From contig NW_025813761.1 of the NCBI RefSeq assembly GCF_021917145.1, positions 159,936 through 223,935 of the forward strand: a stretch of DNA of 64,000 nt. Direction: 5' to 3'. Origin of the DNA: Hypomesus transpacificus. Its lineage: Eukaryota > Chordata > Actinopteri > Osmeriformes > Osmeridae. Every line of letters starts with the position of its first letter. The stretch's first letter is position 1. This document shows, piece after piece, positions 1 to 13,488 of this stretch. A model generated the notes under the pieces. It had not been told where the DNA came from. It searched no databases and saw nothing but the letters and a program-made list of their open reading frames with translations. Both the position numbers and the translations under genes were made by a program.

Positions 1-739
1 ATTCTCTCCCCCTAATCTCCTCCTTTCATATATCTCGCAACCCTCCTGTATCATTCTGTAGCGTCCATATATCTTTCCAGCGCCAGGTTATGACAATAAG
101 ATAAGAAAGAGAGAGAGAGACAGAAAGAGAGAGACGGAAAGAGAGAGAGAGACAGACGGGGGAGAGAGAGACCAGTTATCTACAATAGCAGAGGCTTTTG
201 TGTCACTGGCGTTCCAATTGTGTGAACAGAGGTCTGCTGTCACTGCAATACTGACAACACACACACACACAAGCACACTCACACACACACACACACACAC
301 ATGGACACACTAACCCCCAGGGATCCCCCGTCAACCAACAACTTTTCTGGAAAAGAACAACACATCAAAACACAAAAACACACACAAACACATGCTCATC
401 TACTCTCGCAAGCAAATCTATCTGTGGAGAACAACAGTGTTTTCACAGTGCATCTGTTGAGGGGAACTGATGCACACACTGACAAATCCTCCTCATCAGT
501 TCATCTCACACACACACCCACACACACACAAACACACACACACACACTGTGAGGCGCAGCAAATGCTATACTCAGGTGGTATGAATGACTCAGCAAAACG
601 GCAGGATCAAAAAAAGACTCCAGTTCCCATGACAGCACAATACAGCAGACAGCGGGGTTATCGTTTCTAATCATGTTGACCTGAATCGAATGACAACATC
701 TGACAGGGAGAGAAAGAAGATGAGCTGATAGAGGGAAGA

Positions 740-742
<3 letters not shown>

Positions 743-812
<70 letters not shown>

Positions 813-1043
813 AGAGAAAAAGAGAACAAGGACAGGAACAGAGTCAAAAATAAAAAGAGGGAGAGAGACAAAGTGAGTGATTGAGCGAGAGAGTCTTTGA
901 GAGAGAGAGGTAGAGAGAGAGAGAGAGAGAGAGGCAATATGCTTCCGCTCCATATGAGAGTTGGGCATGCTGCGAGTGCTAATTAAATGAGGTCTAAAGG
1001 ACTGTAAAAACAACAGAGTGCAGACAGGGAGAGAGAACGAGCG

Positions 1044-1093
<50 letters not shown>
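743..1093. repeat. Clustered GA microsatellites
   Basis: Near-perfect GA runs occupy about 743-808 and 1051-1093, with interrupted GA-rich DNA between them. Similar but separate arrays occur at 4389-4480 and 4909-4978. They encode only dipeptide strings in any frame. Confidence 0.9.
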
Positions 1094-1098
<5 letters not shown>

Positions 1099-4000
1099 CA
1101 GAAAGAGAGAGAGAGAGACATAGAGAGAGAGACTCAGAAGCTCCCTCCAGCCAAGGGTAGCAACCAGGCCAGACCCAACGCCGCAGTGTGGAAGCCAGGG
1201 TGTTATTATGGGATGCGCTGGCCTCCTGCAGGTGCTGTACTCTGTCCGACGCCCCACAGGGAGCCCAGGTCTGCTGAAGCAAAACCCCACAAAGAACACC
1301 GTATCCCTGGCAACCGTCGTGACAGGTGCCACTGTTTGAACCAAACTGCAACTAAATGGACGGATGTTAATCAATACATTGTGACTTCCAAAGGCAGATT
1401 AACATAACGCAATCCTCATATTGATTATCAGGGACTGTCCTGGGGAGTATGGATAAAAACTGTGCTGGACCCTTATTGAATAACAGAGTGGTTCCATTTC
1501 CTGTGTGCGTGGTTATGCGCTGCTTGCAAAATGCATTGACATAAAACCCTCACTGTTGAAGCATTGCAGGGGGTTTAGAGAGGTCGAAAAGCATTTCGAT
1601 GTGTGTGTGTGTGTGCGTGTGTGCGTGCATGAGCCTCTCCAGGTCGTCTTGCACTACAGCAGCTGGGGGTCTGGGTGTGTGTGTCTGTGTGTGTGTGTGT
1701 CTGTCTACGTGTGTATGAACACAGCTTACGGGGTAATAATAGGTGAGTCGTGTCCGTGGCCTAAGCCACTTAAGGGTTGTCTTTTTCATTTCCTAGATCC
1801 GACATACACATCCTAGAATGCTCTGACATCACTGCCGATCAGCCCGTTCCTAGGCAACTGGATCATATCGTCATAGAAACTGCCCAAAGCACCTTGGCCT
1901 GCTGGGAGACATGAGTGGCTGGGGATCGTGGGTGAACAGAGACTCGGCTAAAAATAAAGTGAATCAAAGCCTGGAGTGTGTAAAACAATCTGTCTGTGAT
2001 AGGAGACATCTGATAGTCTCACTGTGGTCCTCACTCAGGATCCGTGGAGGCTGGTGAGGTCGAGGGTCGGGAGGGTGGGAGTGCTGGTGGGAGACCTCCG
2101 TGGCTCTGTGGTTTAGCAGGCTCTGACAGTGCTCAAACCACCCCAAACATGAAACGTGTCTTCCGTTTCATTTCACTTCAGCCTCATACTGTTCCTCTCT
2201 CCCTCCGCTCTGTTTTCCCTCCCTCCCTCCCTCTCTTTAAACCCCCTCGCTATCCTCCTATTCTCTCTCTCTCTCTCCCCCTCTCTCTCCCCCCCCTCCC
2301 TCTCTCTCCCTCTCTATCCTCCTATACTCTCTCTATCTCTCTCCCCCTTTCTCTCCCCCCCTCCCTCTCTCTCCCTCTCTATACTCCTATACTCTCTCTC
2401 TCTCTCTCTCTCTGGGCCTTCATGTTCAGTCTGGTTCGTCTGCAGCATGAGCAGAGTGTGTATGCGTGCGTGTAGCGGAGTGTTCTCAACCATGTCACAT
2501 CCTGTCAGGACAGGACGTGGCCCACGACAACGCCACCATGACCAAACAAAAGAAACTAATTGGATTTACCAGACGGACTGACACAGGCTTTTTAGGGTCG
2601 TCTTACACAGACTTCCAAGGCTAAAATAGAACATAGGGACACACACGAGTAGAACAAAGATACACACACAATGTAACAATGTATTTCTTCCATGGCCAAC
2701 CATTCTTTAACTATCGCCCATGTAAAACGAGACGCGCTACATTATAGCAGAACCCTCTGTCGGAATCGAGACGCTTGTTCGGTCGTTGCTACGCCACAGT
2801 AGGGTAGGAATCATGGGAGAGATGTAGGCCACTCCCCTGTGCTTCTTGTCTGATTAAGCAGGTTAATAAAGGGGCCTGGATGCCTGACTCTATCCTAGGG
2901 GCGCTGTGGCTCTCTGGGTCTCCAGACCCCCCAGGGCTCCGTTCAGGGGCCAGACCCAGAAACCTACATTCGCCCCTGGGTGACTGACTGGCAAGGCCTC
3001 CTGTGACGTACACACACACACACACCCTTCCTGACACATTGAAGACTTGTATGATTGAAGCCATGTAGGTAACAGCACGTTTACAAGTCGGAGAGTTCAA
3101 AACAGGGATTTGTGTCGATGACTGTTTCCGTAACTTCTACAAACGCCGCCTTTTTCCTCGTAAAAGGAACGGGTTCCTCGTGCGTCCGGCCATTTTCACA
3201 AGGCCTTTGGCATCTGAGAGACAAAAAACCCTAACTGTGTTTGTGAAATGAAAGGAAACATACCTCCTTCTTCAGCTCCTTGCTGGCCAACTGAGTCTGG
3301 ATTAGCCTCCTTTAGGAGGTGGGATTGGGAGTTTGTGGTGGGATTATCTAGAGTTAACCATGACCTCTGAACAGTTCACCAAGAGGAGGGTTGTATGCAG
3401 TTAGGGACCAGGATGGGCTAAACACGATACCAGTGGGGTAACAGACAGCCCTGGAGAAGCAATCGCCTAGGGAATTATCCTCTGACCCTGACCTGTGACT
3501 CACAGCAACCCCCCCCTCCCCATACACACACACATACACACACACAGACTATACCTCACTTCAAAATCTCTGTATACTCACCCACTCCCACCAGACACTA
3601 GTTTAGCTGTGCGTTTTTTTCTCACTCTCTTTTCGTCCACTACTGCCAGTTACATAATGACTGCGCACAAATACACTTGCTCGCCCTCGCCCTCTCTCCT
3701 CCCTTCTCTCTCTCTCGTTCCATCACAGACCACAACAGCACACAAACACACACCAAAACACCGCTTCACAGAGCTGGTTACAATCCCAGCCCATCTAGCA
3801 GCGCGTTGCCATGCCCACGGGCCCAATCGATGGCAGGCCTAAAAATAGTACACACCCCATAATAGTTTTACCTTGCGAGCGAGGTGCAAGGCGTCGCCAT
3901 TGTGCAATCACCACCGCTCACGGTCGCCAATGGAGACCAGGAGGGAGAATCGCATGATATGATGGAAAACCTGATGACAGGATGTTATCGAATGTAGAGA

Positions 4001-4388
4001 GTCCAATGGTGTGAATCTGTCTGCTCTGAAATGGTCTAGTTCTGTCTAGCCTGGGGGTTTTTAACTGTTGAATAAGTTCACCCTGTCAACAGACATCTAG
4101 AACCTTCTCTTTACATTAATGACATGGAAACTAGACAGAAAAGTGTCCGGTTCTTCCTGACCAATTCCATTTACAAATTCCTCATAAAAAAAAATTATTA
4201 AGCGTTAATCTGCCAGCTGGAATAGCAAAACCATGATTAGCCTGTTCAGTCTGAGGGGATTACTGGCCTCCCTTATTCTCACATTCATAGGACCAAGGTA
4301 TTCACTGTTTATAAGATCTTCATCGACGCAAAAACTTGCAGAAAGCCGATGAGGAACAAGAAGCTTTTGTAAGGAGAGAAGGCGCGGT

Positions 4389-4393
4389 AGAGA

Positions 4394-4483
<90 letters not shown>

Positions 4484-4764
4484 TAAAGAGAGATAAAGAG
4501 AGTCAAAAGGAGAGAAAGAGAATCGCGTGAGAGATGAAAAGGTGACATGGTGGCACACAGCAGGCGTCACGACCCGGTAAGAGAAAGAACTTTGAACCCA
4601 CCTACCCCGTCTGGGTAACACACACACACAAAAACACACACCTAGAGACACATACCTCCTTTACTAATTGAAACAGAGATTGTGATCCGGCTCACCATTG
4701 GTGCCTCAGACAGATGGTGTATCCTCATTTTACCTGTCTGAGTGTGTGTGCGTGTGTGTCTGTT

Positions 4765-4801
<37 letters not shown>

Positions 4802-4907
4802 AGAGTGTTAGTGTGCCTGTATTTGTTTCAAAAACATGCCTTTTTTAAATGTACCTATATGTTTGTGTGTCCTTATATAGTTTGTGTGTGTGAGTGTGAG
4901 TGTGTGT

Positions 4908-4978
<71 letters not shown>
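4389..4978. repeat. GA microsatellites with intervening GT tract
   Basis: A GA array of about 90 bp (4389-4480), a GT array near 4763-4797 and a second GA array of about 70 bp (4909-4978) lie within 600 bp. They fall in the presumed dclk1 intron. Confidence 0.9.
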
Positions 4979-4980
<2 letters not shown>

Positions 4981-5298
4981 TCAGCCAGAGAGAGGATGGA
5001 ATATCAATGAGGATGACACTGTGCTATTTCTGTCTTTCCTCTGGAGCTCTGGAGAAAAGCAACTGCGTGGGCGAGAGACCAGACTCCATTCATACATCTC
5101 TCTCTCTCCTTTCTGTATGTCACACACGATGACAACAAACAGGTTTGAGTCTGGACAGGTAGGAATGGTTGAGAAAGTGCCATAGCCTATAGTGGTCATG
5201 GACAAAATGCCTCAATTACTGTATATAGGAACCTTTATCATGGCTAGCTAACTAGCTAACAGTAGCTAGCCTCTATTGGCCAAAGTGACAGAACTCAC

Positions 5299-6628
5299 TA
5301 GTTTCCCCTCCATCGTGTAGATCTTCTTGACCACCCCAGAGTCCAGCTTGATGGCGTCCGTGATGTCGGTGAGGACCTGTTCGTAGGAGTGGGCCGTCTT
5401 CTTGTTGAGCAGGATTCGAACGGCCTTGCGGGGCTTCACGCCGCTACGCACCACCGTCACCAGCTTGGGCCGGATGAAGTCCTTGTTCTCGCGGTTCTCG
5501 GGGGGCCCGGCTTTGGCGCTGCCCAGGGAGAGGGGCCCACGGGCGGCCGCGGCCGAGGCCTTGACGTTGACCGACCAGTTGGGGTTGACGTTCTTGGTGT
5601 AGTCCAGTTTTTTGTAAACCTCGATGCAGCCGCATACATAGCTCTCACCTGTGGATGGGGGGGGGGGGGGGGTGGGGGAGAGGTCAAGGAACCGATGTAA
5701 AGGTTGGGGAAGGCTGGCTACATTTAATTTTGAGGTAACAGCTAGGCTATACAACATAATATTGTGTATTATTTGTCAACTTAGGTTACCATACATGTAG
5801 CCTATATATATCCTGACTGCAAGGAAAATAATGATGTCTAAAATAGGCTGATTTATAACTATGGCAGTCCAGTCAGGGGCGCCGTATAGGGGGGAAAAGT
5901 TAGGACGGCCCCCAAAAAATAAAAAAATAAAATAATTATTAACTTTTTATTTTTTCATGGGGCCCAAAATTCCTGGCAGTGCCCCTGAATCCAGTCTTCC
6001 AAGACAAAAAGCTGTACTGCACTGACCACTCATCCTCTGTAGCCAAACCACCCTCTGCTTAATTATGACCTGCCCCGGCTCTAGTGGCTTATTACAGACT
6101 CCGACAGCAGCTGTCAAATGGGAGACCCATATGGGCCTCTTTTGCAACACAAAACAAGTTTATGACTGTACTGAAAATCTAGATGCTTGCACTTTTAATA
6201 TTTTATGATCGCGATAACCGGAGATGTTCTGTTTGAATTAGAGACCTGCAGAAGTGTGAGATTTTACCTTCCACCAGCTGGTCGATAGTGGTGATCTTTT
6301 TGGAGCCGTCAATTGAATAAATGATCCGCACGCCTTGGGGTAGGTTCACATTGTCCGACAGGGAGCGGGTGAGGTCAGCCAACAGCGCGTCAAAAGACCG
6401 GAACCTGTCTGTGGAGATGGCATAGACTATCCCGTTGAAATACCGGTCTCCGTTGCGGTAGAAACGGACTTTTTTAGCCTTCTTCTCCGAAGTAAGGGTC
6501 TTCAAGGTACGGGTCCGGAAAAGGCTGCAGTGAGCGCTGTGTGTTGGACTCAGTACCCCATTCATCCTTCCGCTGCCGCGGGCATGCCGTTGGGCTTTGT
6601 CCCGATCGTCAAAATGTTCCAGCTCCAT
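5299..6628 (-). CDS. dclk1: Doublecortin-like kinase 1, N-terminal exons (partial)
   Basis: Two minus-strand coding exons, 6268-6628 and 5299-5648, join in phase and give 237 residues. The protein starts [14 protein letters not shown] and carries the first doublecortin domain (motif [16 protein letters not shown], then [18 protein letters not shown]). The second exon supplies most of the second domain ([45 protein letters not shown]). Doublecortin domains bind and stabilise microtubules; the full family protein adds a Ser/Thr kinase domain, which is not in the window. The first exon ends in the split codon GAA-G/GT and the second ends in phase 0, as in vertebrate DCLK1. The wording RDMELEHF and [12 protein letters not shown] favours DCLK1 over DCX or DCLK2. 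The Met at 6628 was chosen because the position of the upstream mammalian start is GTG here. Synteny with ccdc169, spart and ccna1 agrees. Which teleost paralogue (a or b) it is cannot be told. Confidence 0.9.
5874..5987. mobile_element. Short hAT-like MITE in the dclk1 intron
   Basis: The 114-bp element begins CAGGGGCGCC and ends CAGTGCCCCTG, so its ends are inverted. It is flanked by 8-bp direct repeats, agtccagt (5866-5873) and aatccagt (5988-5995), matching at 7 of 8 positions. An 8-bp target duplication is the hAT signature. The centre is A/T-rich and non-coding. Confidence 0.7.
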
Positions 6629-6662
6629 GTCTCTCTCGAAGGTCACGAGCACAGCTCTACTA

Positions 6663-7326
6663 TCTGGAAAGGGAACCGCAAGATAACAAAAAAACTTGTA
6701 ACTAACACAATATACGAACCTTAAACCAAACACGCGGTACGCGACAGTCAGTCACAATATGGAATACAGGGGTTCAATCCACGACGCTTGTTTTAACAAT
6801 CGCCTAGTGGTTGTGTCCGGTCTCAAAATAACTTCCTAATGACAGATTAAGCTTTTCTAAGCTCTGAGCAATAGTAGGCTAGGCTATACTCCACTGTCTG
6901 TAAACTGTCGTGAGTACTGTGTCATTGATTTTGAAACACTGAAAGAACCGCACAGCCTGCGATCAATCAGTAGGTTGAAGGCAATAGGCAATTACTTTCT
7001 GCTTTAGAAATATAAATGATATAAATGATTTTGACTTTTCTTGCAAATATTGTCGAACACTAGGCTATTTAAGTTGATTGTACAATATTGTTTGAAAAAT
7101 ATTATCAAGAAGCATTAGCCAGAATAATGCTTTTGGAAAAATGACACAGGCAAAGCAACAATACCAAGCAAGAATAAACTCAATGAAAAGTATCATTTGC
7201 AAAGTAAAAAAGTACTAGAACTAGCTGTATGACAGATCATCAGATATGACAGGCAATCCTAGCCTAATTAATAAGCGAGGTTCAGAATCCAATACAAAAA
7301 TAGGACCTCTGAATAGTTTTCTTACC
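6663..7326 (-). promoter_or_regulatory. dclk1: Probable 5' UTR intron of dclk1
   Basis: On the minus strand a strong acceptor (pyrimidine-rich stretch ending CCTTTCCAG) precedes the coding exon at 6663. A strong donor (TAG/GTAAGAAAAC) ends at 7326. Together they suggest a non-coding first exon upstream of 7326 and a 5' UTR intron across 6664-7325. A non-coding 5' exon is usual for DCLK1, but the transcription start cannot be seen. Confidence 0.45.
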
Positions 7327-8261
7327 TACACGGTACACTAACGGTTCGGCGACGGTCACCTCCAGTATTACTGATTATCCAATTCGCCAGATAAGTTAAA
7401 AAAAAGATTTCAGAAGAAAGATAAGCTGTTGACACCTAGTGTCCCTTCCGTTATCTCAGCCAGCAGTGGCCCCGTGCTTTCTTTGTTGTCCGGTGGATCT
7501 CTCCTCCGCTAGTGTGTGCGCGCGCGTGTGTGACTGTGTGTGTGAGAGAGAGAGAGAAAAAAGAGCGTGCCGTGTAGGCTGGGCTTGGCTAGCACCAGCT
7601 GTTCTCCCTCCCCTTGGCTTCCCCCCCCACTTCTCCTCCGCCTCCTCCCCCTCCTGAGTCGTGTCTGGTGTTTTTTGTAGAGCCCCCCCCCCCCCCTCAT
7701 TGGGATGCAGTCCCACACCCGGGCTTGCAAGGCGTGGGACTGCACCCCCTCACACGCTGCACGCCCCGTTAAACCACAAGACACGCGCTGGTGGTGTCAT
7801 AAGGGAGTGAGTGGGGGAGTATTTTTTTCTCAATCATTATTCAGTGGGCGTGTGCCCGAAGGGGGAGGATGTGTGTGAAAGAAAGAAAGATGGAGATAGT
7901 GAGCATATTTATGTTAGGGAGGTCAAGAGAGGCATATGAAGTTGTTCTCTTCTATGGCCATGAATGTCTTTACTAAATTGCAGTTGCTATTCAAGAAATA
8001 CAGCTTGATTGAAAAATGAATGAAGTGTTTGAAGTGAACTGAGTTTGGGAGATTTGATATTCTCTCGTTTTTGCTCTCCCATGAACATACTTGTGTGTTG
8101 GGTGTGTGTGCTTGTGTGTTGTGTGTGTGTGTGTTTGTGTACAGTACGGAGTAATCACAAAGGACGTGAAGAGAGAAAGTGGACTGCAGGGGTGGAGGAC
8201 AAGATGGATCAAAGTGACCTAGATCCTGTCCCCAGGAGACCACCAAGCACGTCACCTCTCC

Positions 8262-8625
8262 ATCGCCCCTCCATCTCCTGCCCCCTCCTCCCCCCTCCAT
8301 CTCCTGCCCCCTCCTCCCCCTCCATCTCCTGCCCCCTCCTCCCCCTCCATCTCCTGCCCCCTCCTCCCCCTCCATCTCCTGCCCCTCTCCTCCCCCTCCA
8401 TCTCCTGCCCCCCTCCTCCCCCTCCATCTCCTGCCCCCTCCTCCCCCTCCATCTCCTGCCCCCTCCTCCCCCTCCATCTCCTCCCCCTCCATCTCCTGCC
8501 CCTCTCCTCCCCCTCCATCTCCTGCCCCCCTCCTCCCCCTCCTCCCCCTCCATCTCCTCCCCCTCCATCTCCTGCCCCCCTCCTCCCCCTCCATCTCCTG
8601 CCCCTCTCCTCCCCCTCCATCTCCT
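8262..8625. repeat. Minisatellite of about 24 bp units
   Basis: A pyrimidine-only strand repeats the unit ccatctcctgccccctcct with small length changes about fifteen times. All frames are open on both strands because the unit lacks stop codons, giving Pro/Ser strings one way and Gly/Glu/Arg strings the other. These are not genes. Confidence 0.9.
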
Positions 8626-9876
8626 CCTCTCTACCTCCTCTCCTCATCCCACTCTTCTCCTCTCCTCTGCATCTCTTCCTCCCCATCTCATCTCCACCCT
8701 CTCTCTTTATCCCACTCTCATCTCTTTACTTCTCTCCATTTTCTATTTCGCCATCTCATCTCTATGATCAGCAATGATATTCATGTATTAAAAACTAGTT
8801 TGGCAGCAGCAAAGTCCTCACCCCCCCTTAAAAAGAATGTGCACATGTAATCTACTGGAACCGCTGGAAATAAATTGGTTTAAACTCAGTATCCTTGCGC
8901 CACCCACCCACTCTATCAAATTGCTAGTTTTTCTGTAGCTTGTAGAATCTCTCCCACGGCAAGAACAGTACTATAGTAGCATGATATTCATACAATGGGT
9001 CCTACAGTACAAGAGCAATAACCATTCTAGTCTCCCACCCAAAGTATTTAGAATTAAAACATGAGATGACACATACAGGAGCATTTGGATGGACATGGGC
9101 CAATGACTAATCTCTGACACAAACCCAGCTTGTTGCCCATCTGCTGAGAATGACAAAGGCTTTCAAACCAGTGGGCAGCCAAATGAACTGCGCTTTAAAC
9201 TTTGCTGGGCCCTGGTCTGACCAAACTGTTCTGAGTGGAAGAAAGGGAGGGGTGAGAGAGAGAGAGAGACACATGGAGAACAAGAGAGATAACTTTTCTG
9301 AGAGAAAGGGAGATAAATATAGAGAGATACAGAAAGAGTCATGAATCATAGCTATGCGGTATATTGGGAAGCCTGGCTGTTATCATAACTCATACACCAT
9401 TTGCTCAGAAAAATAAGAGTCCTATCATCTGTGAACTATCGTTTCATTACATTCCTGCCAAATATGTATTGTATTTTGATCAACAAAGCACCTTTTTTTT
9501 ACGACTACATTGTGTGGTAAGGCCAACAAGGTCTGGATTGAATCTTTTTTCCATGTCCATTGACTACTTTTCTGTGGTGTAAATCGATTTGTGTTCCACG
9601 TCTCTGCATCAATACTTCCTTGAGTGTGGAGCAGTGTGTATACACCCTGACAGTGGTAGTTGCTGGGTTTGTGTGTGTGTGTAATTTATATAAGAAGATC
9701 TGGAGGATGGCTGTGACGTGGCGATGTTTATGTAAGGCAGGTGGTGGGCGGCGCGGCCCTCTGGTAGAAATGGAACAGACTGGGAAAATGTCACACTTGC
9801 AGATTTTTGGGTGACCTCTCTCTTTCATCCAGCCTCCGTCCACTTTGTATTTTTGTCTCCCCTCTCCCCCCCCTCC

Positions 9877-9914
<38 letters not shown>

Positions 9915-10145
9915 ACTTACTCTAAGTTTATTTTTACCTAACAGCCTCACAGTAAACAACCAAGCGCATACTGGTACATTTGTTGTTTTTTTTTTTTTTT
10001 TTATTCTCATACATTCCACAGATCATTTCAAAATAAAAGTCAATTTTATTGTTCATGTTCCACAAATAAGACCTTACTTCGGCCCTTAATAACCAGACTA
10101 GTGCTTTAGTTTTGGTAATCTACTCCCTACAACTTCCTTCCTCAC

Positions 10146-10222
10146 TGCTCCTCTTCCTGCTCCTCTTCCTGCTCCTCCTCCTGCTCCTCTTCCTGCTCCT
10201 CCTCCTGCTCCTCTTCCTCCTT
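10146..10222. repeat. Imperfect 12-bp repeat (ctcctcttcctg type)
   Basis: Short tandem units of ctgctcctcttc and ctgctcctcctc. Read on the minus strand they give a Glu/Gln string with no recognisable protein around it. Confidence 0.75.
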
Positions 10223-11090
10223 TTGTAGAATCAGACACAGGCAGCTTGCTTGGTTTTCCCCTGTTACCAAAAAACAGAAAGCAATTGAAATAATAAATGA
10301 GGAATGAATGACTAAACGATTCAACCTGCTGATAATATAGTCCTCAATTCAGTCAAAAAAATGAATTAAATTTGTTCATGTGTGTAGTCTCAGGCCAACT
10401 CATGTCACGACATTTCAAGACTGAGAATGACGTGTTCAATATTCATGATGTTGAGCAGTAGAACACGCACACCACTATTTTAGTCTTGTGGGTAATGCAG
10501 TATAGCCCCTAGTTTGAAAAGTTACTGGCACACAAAAATTGTCTCTGTGCTTTGGTGAAACCAACGCTTAATCAGGAAGAATGGATGGAGGATATTGTGT
10601 GGGACTAATTTCGCCCACAAACAATAACCATGCTTATTAGTAGTATAATACACTTCAACCACTGCCTGTTCTACTATCAGATGGTTCAGTGTGGGACTGG
10701 AGGGAAGATTATTTAGACAACAGATCTGAGATTTGGGCCATTTGGGGTCAAACTGCAACTACCTTTGTTGACTCTCTGGTGCCCCTCGTGGCTGGCATAG
10801 GTACTGCCTCCTATTGGCATCCAGGGTGGAAGACAGCTGGAGAGGAAAAGAGGGGTATGGACTTTTCAATGCTGATTTCCGATGATTGAAAATGTGCTGA
10901 GTCTGCGTGCGTGCGTGTACGTATGTGTGCACCTAAGAAAAAAGTGATGACGCAAATCCTATCCCCCCCAAAAGTCCTTGACTCAGTTCTGTGAGGAGCT
11001 CTTACAAAACAGACAACTCCATAGGGTAAATGAGGTAGTAGTTTAGAAGTAGGACTCAGAACAGCATCCTGCACCACATTCTCTCTGTCT

Positions 11091-11216
<126 letters not shown>

Positions 11217-11349
11217 TTTAATAACCCTCTCTCCCACAGTGGCCATTCATCATTCAGGAAGATATTCACGACTCGTCAGTCTATATTTCTTTTTGAAGCC
11301 TTCTCCGTGTCAGGAGTTATGAATCACGCAGGCTAGGTTACGTGCTTAC

Positions 11350-13456
11350 CTTAGCGATTTCTGACAGATACGCACGCCTCTCGTCGTTGGTCTTATGAAA
11401 TGCCTGTTGTTTACGAGAAGGAGAGAAGGAGACTGACAATTTGAATGGAAAGGGTACTTCACTTTTCAGATCTTGTAGCTCTGCTTACAACCCCACAATC
11501 TGTTCATCTCCCAGAAAACTACACTGAGCATTAACAATTTTCTTGCATCAATCATACACAGTGTCTGTGTACAGTAGTATGAGTGTGTGTGTGTGTGTGT
11601 TTGTGTGTGAGAGTATTCCTCTGTGTGTCTACAAGGAGGTCTTTCAGAAGGTCCTCGGCGTTAATGAATGTGGGATTAGAAGGGGGATTACGGCGTCTAA
11701 TGCTGTGAGATATTAGCCGTATTTGGTCTAATGTGTCACGCTGAACAGAACAGTTAACAAAGGGCCTGGGAGTGGAACAAAAGTGGGTCAAACGCCATCA
11801 GACAAATACTGTAACGGCACATTTTCAAACAATCGATTGAAAATACAGTCAAACGAATCCCTAAAACCTCGAATAAAGAATTTATCATTTGTACGGAGAG
11901 GTGCTGACAAGTGAAATAATTGTTGTCTAGATATGACACAAATTTAATTTGGGTATGACAGATAGACAGCGAGGGATTGGGCGAGGGACTGATGGCAGAC
12001 AGACAGGGGGGGGGGGGGGGGGGCGACAGGTGTTACCAACTTGACCACAGGTGTCACTGGCCTTTTCAACCAGTTCGGCACGTGACATAACCCACACAAA
12101 ATCATCCCACCAGATTTCACGCTAACCTTCCCTTCCTGTTCGATCCTCTGACGGCAGTCTGTCAGCTGACCCTGCAGGCCGGCCTTCTCATTGGTCAGTA
12201 GCGTCAGTCTCTGCCTCAGTGCATCCTGGGAAAGAGAACCAAAGTTTTGATGCATCCCTGCATGGAGTCCTTAATGGTAAGTAGGCAGTGTGAACCAGGT
12301 GGAGGCCTTCAATGAATGACGAACGACACCCTCCGTCATTTGTAAAGGAGTAAAGTGCCGTATGTCCTATGTTCATTTAGCAGATGCTTCAATCCAAAAC
12401 GACGTACAGGGAGAGGTTAGAACCTGCGTTCAAACCTTCCACCACTGAGCTAAACCTTTTCTAATGTCAATATCAAACAATGAAACTCAAACTAGATGAT
12501 CTTGATCTACTGTTCAACAGCCACGTCTAACAGCAAACCATCTAAGGCTTAGTGAAGGAACAAGGGTGTTAGGTTGTGGCATTGAAAGCGGGAACCGGTA
12601 ATCACCGAGTCATTCCTGGAGCGCGCTCTCTCAGGAACAAGGCCAATTTGTCTGGAGGTTTTTACTGGGCACAGAACAGTCATTGTGGCCCTTCAGTCAA
12701 AATGGCGGAATTAACCTGCATTGCCCCTCACCAGCAGGAAGGACCACAGGTCGAAAAGGACTCGCACAAACATTCTAGAAGATGCCGTCGACCACACAAC
12801 GTACTGTTTCTCACTCAACTGTCGTACTCTTTCCCTCCTTTTTCTATCTCTCTCTTTCAATCCTCTTCCTCTCTCTTTCTTGGGAAATCAGGTTCACAGT
12901 CCTTTGGTACTGGAAACTAACGAGCAGCTGCCACTTCATACTCACACACACAGACAGACAGGCACACAAACGTCCATTAAATCAGACACACACATAACCC
13001 TCGAGAGTGTGTAATTGGTGTGTATTACTTTCCTATGGTTTCAGTAATCCAGTGATTACAGTGCCCTGGTTAAAGCCTGCTTTATTCCGCTTGCATCAGC
13101 AGAAGAAGCTCAAGTTGCAGCTGCCATCAGTAGCACACGTCTCCCTCACAATTCTCACGCACTTCTCTCTTTCTTTCTCTCTATCTCTGCTTGTCTCTCT
13201 CCCTGTCTGCTTGTCTTCCTTTAGCTCCCTCGTGTCTCTCTCTTTCTGTCTTTCTTTCTTTCTCTGCGTTTCCCTCCCTCCCTCTCAACTGTCTTTCTAT
13301 CTGTCTGCTGCACCCTCTCTATCCGTCTGTCTGTCTCTCTCTATCCCTCTCTGTCTCTCTTGTCCTCCCTGTCTCCTCTCTCCACATCTCTTTTTCCTCT
13401 CCTTTTTCCTCTCTAGGCGTCTCTCTGGCTCCCTCTGGCTCCAAGTCTAGATATGC

Positions 13457-13488
<32 letters not shown>

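Larger units (their letters stand above)
1..5298. other. Gene-free stretch downstream of the dclk1 exons (probable dclk1 intron)
   Basis: No coding exon could be recognised here. The stretch is dominated by GA/CT and CA/GT microsatellites. Because dclk1 runs on the minus strand and stops at an exon border at 5299, this DNA is most likely the large intron leading to the rest of the second doublecortin domain and the kinase exons, which would lie beyond the left edge. Open frames here are Ser/Leu, Arg/Glu or His/Thr strings produced by the microsatellites. Confidence 0.6.

Noticed and set aside
501-1121. Long Ser/Leu or Arg/Glu frames over GA/CT arrays (also at 4.2-4.6, 11.0-11.3, 52.5-52.9 and 63.3-63.7 kb)
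   Set aside because: These are dinucleotide-repeat translations; the flanking residues resemble no protein.
7923-8767. Gly/Glu/Arg-rich (minus) and Pro/Ser-rich (plus) frames
   Set aside because: Both are translations of a 24-bp minisatellite that has no stop codon.
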